64,000 bases of DNA from Rossellomorea aquimaris. Lineage in GTDB: Bacteria; Bacillota; Bacilli; Bacillales; Bacillaceae_B. The notes beneath the pieces are model-generated. The model had not been told where the DNA came from, searched no databases, and saw nothing but the letters and a program-made list of their open reading frames with translations. Below are positions 35,585 through 44,866 of the stretch, one piece after another. The stretch covers positions 372,001 through 436,000 of the forward strand of contig NZ_JXZC01000003.1 of assembly GCF_000935355.1 (NCBI RefSeq). The letters are read 5' to 3'. The position numbers and the translations under genes were made by a program. How positions within the stretch are numbered: the first letter of the stretch is position 1; each line of letters opens with the position of its first letter.

Positions 35585-36565
35585 TTAGACATAATGGCAC
35601 CTCGTGAAATGTTCCCCATGACCGGTCATAGGAGGCAGTTCTGCTTTACACAAATCCGTTGCCAGAGGGCAGCGGGTGTGAAACTTACACCCTGCAGGCG
35701 GATTCAATGGGGAAGGGACATCCCCTTTTAAAAGGATTCTTTCTCTTTTCTTTGAAAAATCAGGTACTGGTATGGCCGAAAGCAAGGCTTTGGTATAAGG
35801 ATGGGTAGGGTGGTCGAATAAATCATGCTTTGTCCCTATTTCGACAACCTTCCCCAGATACATGACGATCACCCGATCGGATATATGACGTACAACACTT
35901 AAATCATGGGAAATGAAGAGGTACGTCAATTTCAATTCTTTCTGAAGTTTCTTTAACAGGTTCAAGATTTGTGCCTGAATGGATACATCCAGTGCCGATA
36001 CGGCTTCATCACAGATGATCACTTTCGGATTGACCGCCAATGCCCGTGCGATTCCGATCCTTTGTCGCTGACCGCCGCTGAATTCGTGGGGGAGACGGTC
36101 AAGCGATGTAATCGGGAGACCCACATAGTCCAATAATTCCTTCATACGATCTTCATGCTTTGAAGGGGGCAGTACTTTTTGTATGGTCATGGCTTCTTTG
36201 AGGATCTTTCTGACCGTTTGTCTAGGATTCAGAGAGGCAAAGGGATCCTGGAAAATGACCTGGATATCTCCCCTCATGTTTCTTAATTCCTTTTTGGATA
36301 GACTGTTCAATTCGATTCCCTTGTATTGAATGCTGCCTTCGGTCGGTTTATCCAATTGCAGGATGGCACGGCCGGTTGTCGATTTGCCGCAGCCGGACTC
36401 ACCTACGATACTGAGGGTTTCACCTTCATACAGGGTGAAGGTAATATCATCCACGGCTTTTACAACTTGTTTCGGCTCGAACAATGACTCCCTTTTGATA
36501 GGGAAGTACTGTTTCAGGCCCTTCACCTCTAAAATAGGTTTTTTTTCGGTCATCACAGCGGTCAT
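35585..36565 (-). CDS. Peptide-type ABC importer ATPase (DppF-like)
   Basis: This 326-residue ATPase has Walker [10 protein letters not shown], signature [12 protein letters not shown], Walker [13 protein letters not shown] and the C-terminal oligopeptide domain with cysteine-rich [14 protein letters not shown], which in relatives holds an iron-sulfur cluster. It overlaps the DppD-like gene by ATGA and is the last gene of the four-gene leftward operon. Confidence 0.9.
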   Translation of the reverse strand: MTAVMTEKKPILEVKGLKQYFPIKRESLFEPKQVVKAVDDITFTLYEGETLSIVGESGCGKSTTGRAILQLDKPTEGSIQYKGIELNSLSKKELRNMRGDIQVIFQDPFASLNPRQTVRKILKEAMTIQKVLPPSKHEDRMKELLDYVGLPITSLDRLPHEFSGGQRQRIGIARALAVNPKVIICDEAVSALDVSIQAQILNLLKKLQKELKLTYLFISHDLSVVRHISDRVIVMYLGKVVEIGTKHDLFDHPTHPYTKALLSAIPVPDFSKKRERILLKGDVPSPLNPPAGCKFHTRCPLATDLCKAELPPMTGHGEHFTRCHYV

Positions 36566-37557
36566 GTCATCTGCACCTCTTTCTCGGCGTTATATAGAAA
36601 ACATCTGATTTGACTGCCATCCTTTAAGGAATTGAGCTGTGGCTCTTCCTCGTGACATCGTGCAGTCGCCAATGCGCAGCGGGGCGAAAACCGGCACCCT
36701 TTTGGCATGTCATAGGGGGAAGGGACACTTCCCGGCATCGTTTCCAGCTCTGCCTGGTCTTCGTGCAATTTCGGTAATGAAGAGAGCAGCCCATTTGTGT
36801 AGGGATGCTTCGGATTGGAGAATAACTGTTCCGTCGAACTATATTCCACCACTTGTCCGGCATACATGACCGCCACCTTGTCACATAGCTCGGCTACCAC
36901 TCCCAAGTCGTGTGTGATGAAGATGATGCCCATATTCAGCTTTTTCTGAAGGTCCTTCATCAGCTCAAGGATTTGTGCCTGGATCGTCACATCAAGTGCC
37001 GTAGTCGGTTCATCGGCAATCAGGACTTCCGGGTTGCAGGCAAGGGCCATGGCAATCATGACGCGCTGCCTCATTCCGCCGCTCAGCTGGAAAGGCTCCT
37101 GTTTCGCCCTTTGTTCAGGAGAAGGGATGCCAACTAATTCGAGCATTTCCACCGCCTTCTTCCGTGCGTCTCTTTTCCCGAGCTTTTGGTGGACGCGTAT
37201 GGCTTCTGCAATTTGCTCCCCGACCGGTATGACAGGATTCAACGACGTCATCGGCTCTTGAAAGATCATGGAAATTTGGTTCCCCCGCACCTTTCTAAGC
37301 TCAGAATCGGACATTTTAAGGATGTCCTTTCCTTTCAATTCAATGGTCCCGTCCACTATTTTTCCTGGAGGGGAGGGGACAAGGCGAAGAATGGAAAGGG
37401 AGGTCATACTTTTTCCGCAGCCCGATTCTCCGACAATCCCGAGCGTCTCGCCTTCGTGAAGGACAAAGTCGATGCCATCAACGGCTTTCGTCACTCCTTT
37501 TTTTGAAGTGAAATGGGTTTTTAAGTTCTTTACTTCCAAGACCACATTTTTACTCAT
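36562..37557 (-). CDS. Peptide-type ABC importer ATPase (DppD-like)
   Basis: A 331-residue ATPase with Walker [10 protein letters not shown], signature LSGGMRQR, Walker [13 protein letters not shown] and C-terminal [17 protein letters not shown] 37557 is chosen because TAGGAGTGG lies upstream; a GTG at 37566 is inside that site. It partners the DppF-like ATPase encoded next. Confidence 0.9.
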   Translation of the reverse strand: MSKNVVLEVKNLKTHFTSKKGVTKAVDGIDFVLHEGETLGIVGESGCGKSMTSLSILRLVPSPPGKIVDGTIELKGKDILKMSDSELRKVRGNQISMIFQEPMTSLNPVIPVGEQIAEAIRVHQKLGKRDARKKAVEMLELVGIPSPEQRAKQEPFQLSGGMRQRVMIAMALACNPEVLIADEPTTALDVTIQAQILELMKDLQKKLNMGIIFITHDLGVVAELCDKVAVMYAGQVVEYSSTEQLFSNPKHPYTNGLLSSLPKLHEDQAELETMPGSVPSPYDMPKGCRFSPRCALATARCHEEEPQLNSLKDGSQIRCFLYNAEKEVQMT

Positions 37558-37568
37558 TGCAACCACTC

Positions 37569-38489
37569 CTAGTTAAGTTCAATTCGTTTATTAAAGAATC
37601 GGTATAAAACATCTACGAATAAATTGACGATCACAAAGACCAGGGATGCGACCAGTACTCCGCCCTGAACCATAGGTAGGTCACGTGTACGGATCGAGTC
37701 GACGATCATACGGCCGAGCCCATTAATGGCAAAGACGGATTCGATTAGTACCGTCCCTCCGAGAAGTGCCCCAAACTGAAGGCCAACCACCGTAATGACC
37801 GGAATCAATGCATTGCGCAGGGCATGCTTATAAATAATGACAAAGCTTTTCAAACCCTTTGCCTGAGCAGTACGGATATAATCCTGCCTTACGACCTCCA
37901 GCATGCTGGAACGGGTCATCCTGGCTACGATGGCAGCTCCTCCGACTCCCAGCGTAAAGGCCGGTAAAATGATGTGCAGCATGCTGTCCCATCCTGCAAC
38001 AGGTAAAAGCTGAAGTTTTACAGAGAATAAATAGATGGATAGAAGACCCAGAAAGAAGCTTGGAAGGGAAATCCCTAATAAAGCGACGATCATCACGGAA
38101 ATATCGGTGGCAGAGTATGGTCTGACAGCAGATATGATTCCAGCGGTCATTCCAAGGACAATCGTAATGAGAATACTGTAGAAGGCCAGTTCAATCGTGA
38201 TCGGTAAGCGGGTCATGATTTCCTGGATGACCGGCTGCTGGCTCTTCAGAGATTGTCCAAGGTCACCCTGGAACACATTCATGATGTATTCTCCATATTG
38301 AACATACAGTGGGCGGTTCAAGCCGAGTTCTGTCCGTAGTTGGTCGATCGCTTCTTTCGATGCCCCTTCCCCAGCAAGTATGATAGCCGGGTCTCCGGGA
38401 ACCATCTGCATGATGAGAAAGACAACCAGGGTCACACCGAATATGACGGGGATGATTTCTATTAATCTTCTGAAAATGTACAGTATCAT
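37569..38489 (-). CDS. Peptide-type ABC importer permease (DppB-like)
   Basis: This 306-residue permease has the N-terminal [19 protein letters not shown], an extracellular region with MVPGDPA, six helices and coupling segment [24 protein letters not shown] precedes the ATG. It is the second gene of the operon, 16 bases after the DppC-like gene. Substrate class (dipeptide, glutathione or another small amide) cannot be told from the permease. Confidence 0.88.
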   Translation of the reverse strand: MILYIFRRLIEIIPVIFGVTLVVFLIMQMVPGDPAIILAGEGASKEAIDQLRTELGLNRPLYVQYGEYIMNVFQGDLGQSLKSQQPVIQEIMTRLPITIELAFYSILITIVLGMTAGIISAVRPYSATDISVMIVALLGISLPSFFLGLLSIYLFSVKLQLLPVAGWDSMLHIILPAFTLGVGGAAIVARMTRSSMLEVVRQDYIRTAQAKGLKSFVIIYKHALRNALIPVITVVGLQFGALLGGTVLIESVFAINGLGRMIVDSIRTRDLPMVQGGVLVASLVFVIVNLFVDVLYRFFNKRIELN

Positions 38490-38505
38490 TTCCTATTCCT
38501 CCTTT

Positions 38506-39411
38506 TTATGATTTCAGTCTCGGATCAAGTGCGTCCCGAAGGCCGTCCCCGAACAGGTTAAAGCCAAGTACTAGAATGGAAATCGCCAGCCCCGGGAAGA
38601 GGGCGATATAGGGAGCCGTAAATAAAAAGTCCCTTCCACTGGACAGCATCGTACCCCATTCAGGTGAAGGGGGCTGTGCCCCTAATCCAAGGAAGGATAA
38701 TCCTGCTGCTGAAAGGATGGCGGTGGCGAGTCGCAAGGATCCTTGAATGATGATGGGAGATAAAATGTTCGGCAGGATGTGCCTGAAGATGATGATGAAA
38801 TCATTGGCTCCAAGCGAACGAATCGCATCGATATATTCAAGCTTCTTCGTTTCAAGCGTCGATCCCCGGACAACCCTTGCAAATAGAGGGATGGAAAACA
38901 CCCCGACGGCAATCATGACATTCACGAGGCTCGGTCCGAGGGCAGAGATGATGGCAAGAGCCAATAGGATCCCAGGGAAAGCAAGCATGACATCGAGGAT
39001 TCTGCTGATGAAGGTATCGATCCAACCTCCGTAAAACCCTGAAATCAACCCCATGATGATGCCGAAGAATGCACCGAAGCCGACTGCGGCAAAGCCGACC
39101 CCCATGGAAAGACGGGAGCCGTAGAGGATTCTTGCAAGGATATCCCGTCCTTTATCATCCGTCCCCATCCAATGTTCTGTACTCGGGGGCTGGAGTTTAT
39201 TGTCCAGTTGAATGTCATAAGGGTCATAGACAGCGAGTAAAGGAGCAAACAGGGCGATGAAAATATAGAAGATAATGATCCCTCCTCCAACTACAGCTGC
39301 CTTGTTTTTCGAAAAGGTGTCCCAGAAGGGTTTGATCCTTTTTTCAAAAACGCTCGGTTTTGAATCAAGTATGGGTGATTGAAGTTCTTGAACTTTGAGT
39401 TCTGTCGACAT
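38506..39411 (-). CDS. Peptide-type ABC importer permease (DppC-like)
   Basis: A 301-residue permease with the DppC N-terminal extension, the exposed HWMGTDDKGRDILARI motif and coupling segment EYIDAIRSLGAND. GAGGAGGAAATG supports the ATG at 39411. First of the leftward operon, divergent from the binding-protein gene across 188 bases, so all parts of one importer flank a shared control region. Confidence 0.88.
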   Translation of the reverse strand: MSTELKVQELQSPILDSKPSVFEKRIKPFWDTFSKNKAAVVGGGIIIFYIFIALFAPLLAVYDPYDIQLDNKLQPPSTEHWMGTDDKGRDILARILYGSRLSMGVGFAAVGFGAFFGIIMGLISGFYGGWIDTFISRILDVMLAFPGILLALAIISALGPSLVNVMIAVGVFSIPLFARVVRGSTLETKKLEYIDAIRSLGANDFIIIFRHILPNILSPIIIQGSLRLATAILSAAGLSFLGLGAQPPSPEWGTMLSSGRDFLFTAPYIALFPGLAISILVLGFNLFGDGLRDALDPRLKS

Positions 39412-39492
39412 GACATTTCCTCCTCATTGAAATGATTTGTGTAATTCAAAGATAGAGGAAGAGGGGTGGAAAGGGAAGGTGATAAGTTTGAA

Positions 39493-39525
39493 TTGTCAAA
39501 ATAATTAAAAAGTTGGTAAAGATAT
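39493..39525 (+). promoter_or_regulatory. Promoter region motif of the binding-protein operon
   Basis: TTGTCAAAA and GGTAAAGATAT lie here with GTCAA 17 bases before GGTAAAGATAT. The same arrangement precedes the paralogous gene at 31.6 kb. TTGTCA could be a -35. AATTGTCAAAATAAT (39491-39505) is a weak CodY-like match, 11 of 15. Confidence 0.45.
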
Positions 39526-39599
39526 TGAAAATCATTCACTGTTTTCTTTTTTATAATGCAGATAGGCACCAACAATACGGAAAAGGGAGAGTGGAGGAA

Positions 39600-41171
39600 T
39601 TGAAAGAAAAGAAGAAGCATTTCAGGGGGATCGCAGGATTATTGATCGTGATGGTCATGCTCATCACCCAGGCGTGTTCGACAAGTAATGTAGAAAGTGA
39701 AACCGCAAGTAAACAAGGCGGTGAATCAGAAGGCGGGGTACTGAAGGTCGTCCGATTATCCGATGCAACCAATTTGGACCCCCACTTCATCACAGATATT
39801 CCGTCCGCCAATGTACTTTATCAAAAGGTGTACGAAAGCCTTGTGACGTTTGATAAAGAAATGAACATTGTTCCGTCACTGGCGAAAAGCTGGGAGCAGC
39901 CGGACGATATGACATGGGAATTCACATTAAATGAGGGAATCACGTTCCATGACGGTTCTGAATTGAACGCTGAGGCTGTCAAAGTAACGTTCGACCGCTT
40001 ACTGGATCCCAACACCGGTTCCCCTCAAAAGGATAAACTCGGGATGATCAAAGAGATCAATGTACTGGATGAATATAAAGTGCAGTTCAAGCTGGATGCT
40101 CCTTATGCACCTCTCTTATCGATCCTTGCAAGTAACGAAGGAAGCATCATGAGCCCGAAAGCCGTGAAGGAAAATCCTGATAGTCTTGCTAAGCACCCGA
40201 TCGGAACCGGGCCATTTGCCTTCAAGTCATGGAAATCAGGTCAGTCCATCACCCTTGAAAAAAATGATGAGTATTGGGGAGAGCAGCCGAATATCGATGG
40301 AATCGAGTTTCAGGTTGTACCAGAGGACGCTACCCGCTTAGCGATGATTGAAACGGGTGAAGCTCATATCAGTGATCAAGTGCCCGTGACTGAAATCGAG
40401 CGCATCGAAAGCTCCGACACATTGAATCTGTACCGAACAGAAGGGCTGGCGGTGGAATATGTCGGATTCAATACACAAAAAGAGCCCTTCGATAATGTAA
40501 AGGTGAGGCAGGCCATTTCCATGGCGATTGAAAGAGAAGCGATCATAAAAGGTGTCTATAACGGAGTGGGTACATTAGCGAATGCTGCCATGAGCCCACA
40601 AGTATTCGGTCATAGTGAAAACGTGAAACCATATGAGTATGACCCGAATTCTGCCAAGGAGCTTTTGAAAGAAGCAGGATTCGAAAAAGGTCTGGAGCTG
40701 ACACTGATAACAAGTGACCGTAAAGAACGGATCAATATGGCAGAAGTTATTCAGTCCCAATTGAAGGGAATCGGGATCAAAGTGAATATTCAAGTGCTTG
40801 AATATGGTGCGTATATTGAAGCTGTAGACACAGGAGAACAAGATATGTTCATCGGAGGTTGGGGGAATGCAACAGGTGATGGAGACTACAACCAGTACAA
40901 CTTGTTCCACTCTGCTTCCCATGGTTCACCAGGAAACCATTTCTATTACACAAATGAAAAAGTCGATGATCTCATCGAGCAGGCAAGAAAAGAAGTGGAC
41001 CCTGAAGTCAGAAAGACATTATATGAAGAAGCGATGACCATTGAAATGGAAGAAGCGGTATACATTCCAATCCGAAACTACGAGCATTTAGCAGTGTACA
41101 ACAATGAAGTGAAGGATTTCTGGTTGAGTGCCGCCAACTACTTAATGGTGAATGACGCAACAATCGAATAG
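39600..41171 (+). CDS. Peptide-type ABC substrate-binding lipoprotein
   Basis: This family 5 binding protein of about 523 residues has a basic N-terminus, a hydrophobic leader and lipobox ITQAC. It has the FTLNEGITFHDGSELNAEAV and GTGPFAFKSWKSGQS segments. The start is uncertain: TTG 39600 has AAGGGAGA nine bases before it, while the in-frame GTG at 39591 is too close to that site. It is the binding part of the importer encoded on the other strand and a paralogue of the orphan at 30007. It starts a rightward operon with two amidohydrolases. Confidence 0.87.
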   Translation: MKEKKKHFRGIAGLLIVMVMLITQACSTSNVESETASKQGGESEGGVLKVVRLSDATNLDPHFITDIPSANVLYQKVYESLVTFDKEMNIVPSLAKSWEQPDDMTWEFTLNEGITFHDGSELNAEAVKVTFDRLLDPNTGSPQKDKLGMIKEINVLDEYKVQFKLDAPYAPLLSILASNEGSIMSPKAVKENPDSLAKHPIGTGPFAFKSWKSGQSITLEKNDEYWGEQPNIDGIEFQVVPEDATRLAMIETGEAHISDQVPVTEIERIESSDTLNLYRTEGLAVEYVGFNTQKEPFDNVKVRQAISMAIEREAIIKGVYNGVGTLANAAMSPQVFGHSENVKPYEYDPNSAKELLKEAGFEKGLELTLITSDRKERINMAEVIQSQLKGIGIKVNIQVLEYGAYIEAVDTGEQDMFIGGWGNATGDGDYNQYNLFHSASHGSPGNHFYYTNEKVDDLIEQARKEVDPEVRKTLYEEAMTIEMEEAVYIPIRNYEHLAVYNNEVKDFWLSAANYLMVNDATIE

Positions 41172-41236
41172 ACCATGGAACGGTGGATGAGCACCATCTG
41201 TAACCTTGTAAACACTAAATCTTGGAGGCTGATTGG

Positions 41237-42481
41237 ATGAAAACAGTATGGATGAAGAATGTGAGAATGGAAACGGGATTTGAGAAAGAGAATGGAGTCG
41301 TGACAGGAACCGTTACGGAATGTGCCCATGTCAAAATAGAAGATGGAAAGATTACGGCCATCACGAAAGACGAATCAGAGATTGAAGTTGGAGCAGCTGT
41401 ATTGGATGCAAGAGGAAAATTGATCCTGCCTTCCTTCCGTGAGATGCATATTCATATCGATAAAACCTACTATAGCGGTCCGTGGAAGGCATGCCGGCCA
41501 ATCACTAAAGGTATTTTCACGAGAATAGAAGAAGAGCAGGAACTGCTGCCAAAGCAACTGCCATACGCCCAGGATAGGGCGGAAAAGATGATCGAGTTGC
41601 TGCTTCAACATGGCCACACTCACATCCGGACCCATTGCAACATCGAACCGACTTCCGGTTTAAAGCACCTGGAAGTCACCGTTAAAGCATTAGAGAAATA
41701 TAAACATCACCTCACTTATGACATTGTAGCGTTTCCTCAGCATGGGCTCCTGCGCAGCAATTCAGTGGGACTGATGAGGGAAGCCATGAAAAATGGTGCC
41801 ACCCTTGTCGGGGGAGTCGATCCGGCGACGGTGGACCGTCAGATCGATCAATCACTCTATACAACGTTTGATATTGCCACTGAGAATAATGCTGGTGTCG
41901 ATATTCACCTTCATGACCCGGACACGCTTGGGGCTTTCACCTTTGAACGTCTTGCAGATTTTACAAGAGAGGCGAACTTGAAGGGGCGTGTGACGATCAG
42001 TCATGCCATTGCACTTGGTGATCTTGAGGGGCAATCTCTTACAGACATGATGTCCATCCTGAAAGATCAAGAGATTGACATTACTACGACGATCCCGATT
42101 AACCGTCCGACCATTCCGGTTTCGACTCTGGATCAGTACGGTTTACAGGTATCCGTCGGGCATGACAGCTTAACCGATCATTGGTCCCCTTTTGGAACCG
42201 GGGATACGATCGAGAAGCTGAATATACTTGCTGAACGATTCAGACTGATCGATGAGTATTCCATCAACCGTACATGGAAATATGCTTCGGGTGGGATCAC
42301 GCCATTGGATGACGCAGGAAAACAGGTATGGCCTCAAGTGGGGCACGCAGCAGACTTCCTCCTGGTGGAAGCGAGCTGTTCAGCTGAAGCAGTGGCAAGG
42401 AGAGCCAAAATCGATTCTGTTTATAAGAACGGGGAAAAGGTGACGCTGCCTCAATCTGAATCTGTACTGATCAATAAATAA
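41237..42481 (+). CDS. Cytosine-deaminase-like amidohydrolase, copy 1
   Basis: A 414-residue metal-dependent hydrolase of the CodA/COG0402 type. Metal ligands appear as HIH in EMHIHIDKTYY, a histidine in DIHLHDPD, histidine in TISHAIAL, and aspartate in GHDSLTDHWSPFG. In CodA the second site reads HCDE with a catalytic glutamate; here it is HLHD, so an aspartate replaces it. It is a tandem paralogue of the next gene. TTGGAGGCTGATTGG sets ATG 41237. Substrate unknown; probably an imported amide, amidine or heterocycle. Confidence 0.8.
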   Translation: MKTVWMKNVRMETGFEKENGVVTGTVTECAHVKIEDGKITAITKDESEIEVGAAVLDARGKLILPSFREMHIHIDKTYYSGPWKACRPITKGIFTRIEEEQELLPKQLPYAQDRAEKMIELLLQHGHTHIRTHCNIEPTSGLKHLEVTVKALEKYKHHLTYDIVAFPQHGLLRSNSVGLMREAMKNGATLVGGVDPATVDRQIDQSLYTTFDIATENNAGVDIHLHDPDTLGAFTFERLADFTREANLKGRVTISHAIALGDLEGQSLTDMMSILKDQEIDITTTIPINRPTIPVSTLDQYGLQVSVGHDSLTDHWSPFGTGDTIEKLNILAERFRLIDEYSINRTWKYASGGITPLDDAGKQVWPQVGHAADFLLVEASCSAEAVARRAKIDSVYKNGEKVTLPQSESVLINK

Positions 42482-42499
42482 TAGAATGGAGACGGTTCG

Positions 42500-43735
42500 A
42501 TGATCTGGCTGAAAAATGTAAAGCTTGAAGTAGGGAACATTGAAAATGAAGGAATGACCGAAACGAAAACAGAGCAATTTCATCTCGGGGTCAAAAAAGG
42601 GAAAATCGTCCAACAGCTGCCTCATACACAATCCATACCCGAGAATGCTGATGTAGTCTATGATGTGAAAGGTCTCCTGGCCATTCCCACCTTTAAAGAA
42701 ATGCATAACCATTTGGATAAAACCTATCTATCCCTTGGATGGAAAGCGACGAAGCCCGTTAAAAATCTGAAAGAAAGACTGCAGTTTGAAGCAGAGGAGT
42801 TGACAGAACTCGCACCAACGACCAAACAAAGAGCGAAACGTATGATCGAGGAAATCCTTTCAAATGGTTCAACGCATATCCGCACTCACGTAAACATTGA
42901 TCCATACATTGGATTGAAGAACCTTGAAGGTGTCATCGAGGCATTGGACGAGTATAAACATGCAGTCACCGCAGATATCATTGCCTTCCCGCAGCATGGA
43001 TTATTAAGAGATTCCGTGCCGACATTGATGAGAGAAGCGATGCGAAATGGAGCCACCATGGTAGGAGGCCTCGATCCTGCAGGAATCGATCGCTCGATTG
43101 AAAAGTCACTCTATGAAACCATGAATATCGCAACGGAGTTCAACGCGGATGTAGACATCCATTTACACGATAGCGGGCATGTAGGAACATACACGATTGA
43201 TAAGTGGATGGATATGGTGGAAGAGACGAACTGGCAAAACCGCACAGCCATCAGCCACGCCTTCTGTATCGGAGAGGTACCGGAAGTGAAGCAAATGGAA
43301 CTGGCGGAGAGATTAAGAGAAAATGGAGTGGCGATCATGTCGACCATTCCTCTGACAAAGTCCCTTCCACCAATCCAGCTTTTGGATGACCATGGTGTGA
43401 AGGTCCATCTTGGGTGTGATGGATTCTATGACTCCTGGAGTCCACTGGGTCACGGGGACGTGTTAGAGAAAGTGTATAAATACGGTCAGGTGACAAGAAG
43501 AAGCGATGAGGCATCCTTAAGGGACAGTCTGAAGTGGATAACGGGAGGAACAACGGCACTGACGAAAAAAGGTGAATACAAGTGGCCGAAAGTGGAAGAT
43601 GATGCAAGCTTTATATTTGTGGACGCCGCTTCATCAGCTGAAGTCGTTGCCCGAAGACCGAAACGACTGGCCGTGATGAACAAAGGGAAAGTGGTATATG
43701 GGTCTCTCTGGAGTACCCATGAGCTGGTGAAATGA
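42500..43735 (+). CDS. Cytosine-deaminase-like amidohydrolase, copy 2
   Basis: A 411-residue paralogue of the preceding gene, with EMHNHLDKTYL, DIHLHDSGH, AISHAFCIG and GCDGFYDSWSPLGHGD. The same glutamate-to-aspartate change (HLHD) is kept. Both copies share a THIRTHxNI strand and FPQHGLLR. Two conserved but diverged copies suggest two successive steps or two substrates. The stop overlaps the DMT permease start (ATGA). Confidence 0.8.
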   Translation: MIWLKNVKLEVGNIENEGMTETKTEQFHLGVKKGKIVQQLPHTQSIPENADVVYDVKGLLAIPTFKEMHNHLDKTYLSLGWKATKPVKNLKERLQFEAEELTELAPTTKQRAKRMIEEILSNGSTHIRTHVNIDPYIGLKNLEGVIEALDEYKHAVTADIIAFPQHGLLRDSVPTLMREAMRNGATMVGGLDPAGIDRSIEKSLYETMNIATEFNADVDIHLHDSGHVGTYTIDKWMDMVEETNWQNRTAISHAFCIGEVPEVKQMELAERLRENGVAIMSTIPLTKSLPPIQLLDDHGVKVHLGCDGFYDSWSPLGHGDVLEKVYKYGQVTRRSDEASLRDSLKWITGGTTALTKKGEYKWPKVEDDASFIFVDAASSAEVVARRPKRLAVMNKGKVVYGSLWSTHELVK

Positions 43736-44661
43736 TAGAAAAGATAAATGGAAAGCCTGTGTATCTCTACATGGGCCTCCTTTTTTGTGTGGTCTGCTGG
43801 GGAAGTAATTTTATTTTCGGTGCGATATTAGTGCAATATTTCAAGCCGATGGAAATCGCTTTTCTACGGCTTATTTTTATTACTCTGTTCTTGTATATGT
43901 TATTCTTCAAGTCAATTAGACGATTTCGTTCATTGAAATCCATGATCGTCCCACTGGTGTTCATCGGTTTCATTGGCGTGACCTTGAATCACTGGAGCTT
44001 CTATGCCAGCTTGACCACGGCATCACCCGTAACGGCTGCCTTGATCCTGGCTACGGCTCCCATCTGTACATCCCTCATCAATTCGTTTGTATTTAAGGAA
44101 CGTAAAAGTACATTCTTCTGGATTTGGAGCCTACTCAGCTTTTTCGGCGTGCTTTTGGTCATCATGAAGAAAGGGACCCTCGTGATCGGTATGGGAGAAG
44201 GATATATCTTTCTCACGATGCTTACATTTTCCGTGTTCATGGTCCTTGTGGAACGATATGCAAAGCAGCTTTCTTCTATTCTATTGACCTTTTATTCTAC
44301 CATGGTGGGGTTGATCTTGATGACTGTGTTTTTGCCGTTCTCCGACGTTTCTTTTCTAAGGTCCGTCCCCTTCAGCATTTGGATGCTGCTTTTCTTTACA
44401 GCGATCATCATGCATGGGATATGTCCGCTTATTTGGAACCATTGCATATCAGAAGTCGGCTCTACGAATACATCCCTGCTCCTGAATATAGAACCGTTTG
44501 TGGCAATGGTGGTCGGGTATATTGTGTTGAAGGAATCGGTAAGTGGAATGCAACTGATCGGTGCAAGTATTATTGTATTAAGTGTCACCATGGCTCTTCA
44601 TTCCAATCGAATGGGACAGGGGGACAGGCACCTTGTCCCGACAAACTCAAAAACACTATGA
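43732..44661 (+). CDS. EamA/DMT-family permease
   Basis: This 309-residue protein has ten membrane helices in two EamA repeats. It overlaps the second amidohydrolase gene by four bases, so it is probably part of the same operon and may export a product. The last 15 or so residues (from GQGDRHLVP) are encoded by a family B REP-like element and are not native to the family. AAGGTCCGTCCC, a family A half-element, occurs inside the frame at 44359-44370. Confidence 0.8.
   Translation: MIEKINGKPVYLYMGLLFCVVCWGSNFIFGAILVQYFKPMEIAFLRLIFITLFLYMLFFKSIRRFRSLKSMIVPLVFIGFIGVTLNHWSFYASLTTASPVTAALILATAPICTSLINSFVFKERKSTFFWIWSLLSFFGVLLVIMKKGTLVIGMGEGYIFLTMLTFSVFMVLVERYAKQLSSILLTFYSTMVGLILMTVFLPFSDVSFLRSVPFSIWMLLFFTAIIMHGICPLIWNHCISEVGSTNTSLLLNIEPFVAMVVGYIVLKESVSGMQLIGASIIVLSVTMALHSNRMGQGDRHLVPTNSKTL
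44611..44644. repeat. REP-like element, family B, forming the end of a coding region
   Basis: GGGACAGG then GGGGACAGGCACC and TTGTCCCGA. It matches the 21.7 kb element in its core. It supplies the C-terminal codons of the DMT permease, so an earlier stop has been lost or displaced. Confidence 0.7.
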
Positions 44662-44671
44662 TAATTCCTCC

Positions 44672-44702
44672 GGGACGAGGGGGAGGTCGCCTCGTCCTCC
44701 AA
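44672..44702. repeat. GGACGAG hairpin between the permease and dsdA
   Basis: GGGACGAG and CTCGTCC arms flank GGGGAGGTCGC. It may be a diverged REP-like unit or a terminator of the amidohydrolase operon, though no T run follows. The rest of the gap (44703-44866) holds only the dsdA ribosome site and an AT-rich promoter region. Confidence 0.45.
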
Positions 44703-44866
44703 ATTTCTACAACTATTTCCCCGGAAATTGATAAAAAATCATAGAATTCTACAAAGAGTGTCAGGCTGATTCCTCCATATTCCTCTCCTCCGATAAATAG
44801 TCAACATTTAACTACTAAAGGCGCAAAAACTTCTGTAGAATGATACGTAAATTGAGAGGGGGATGA

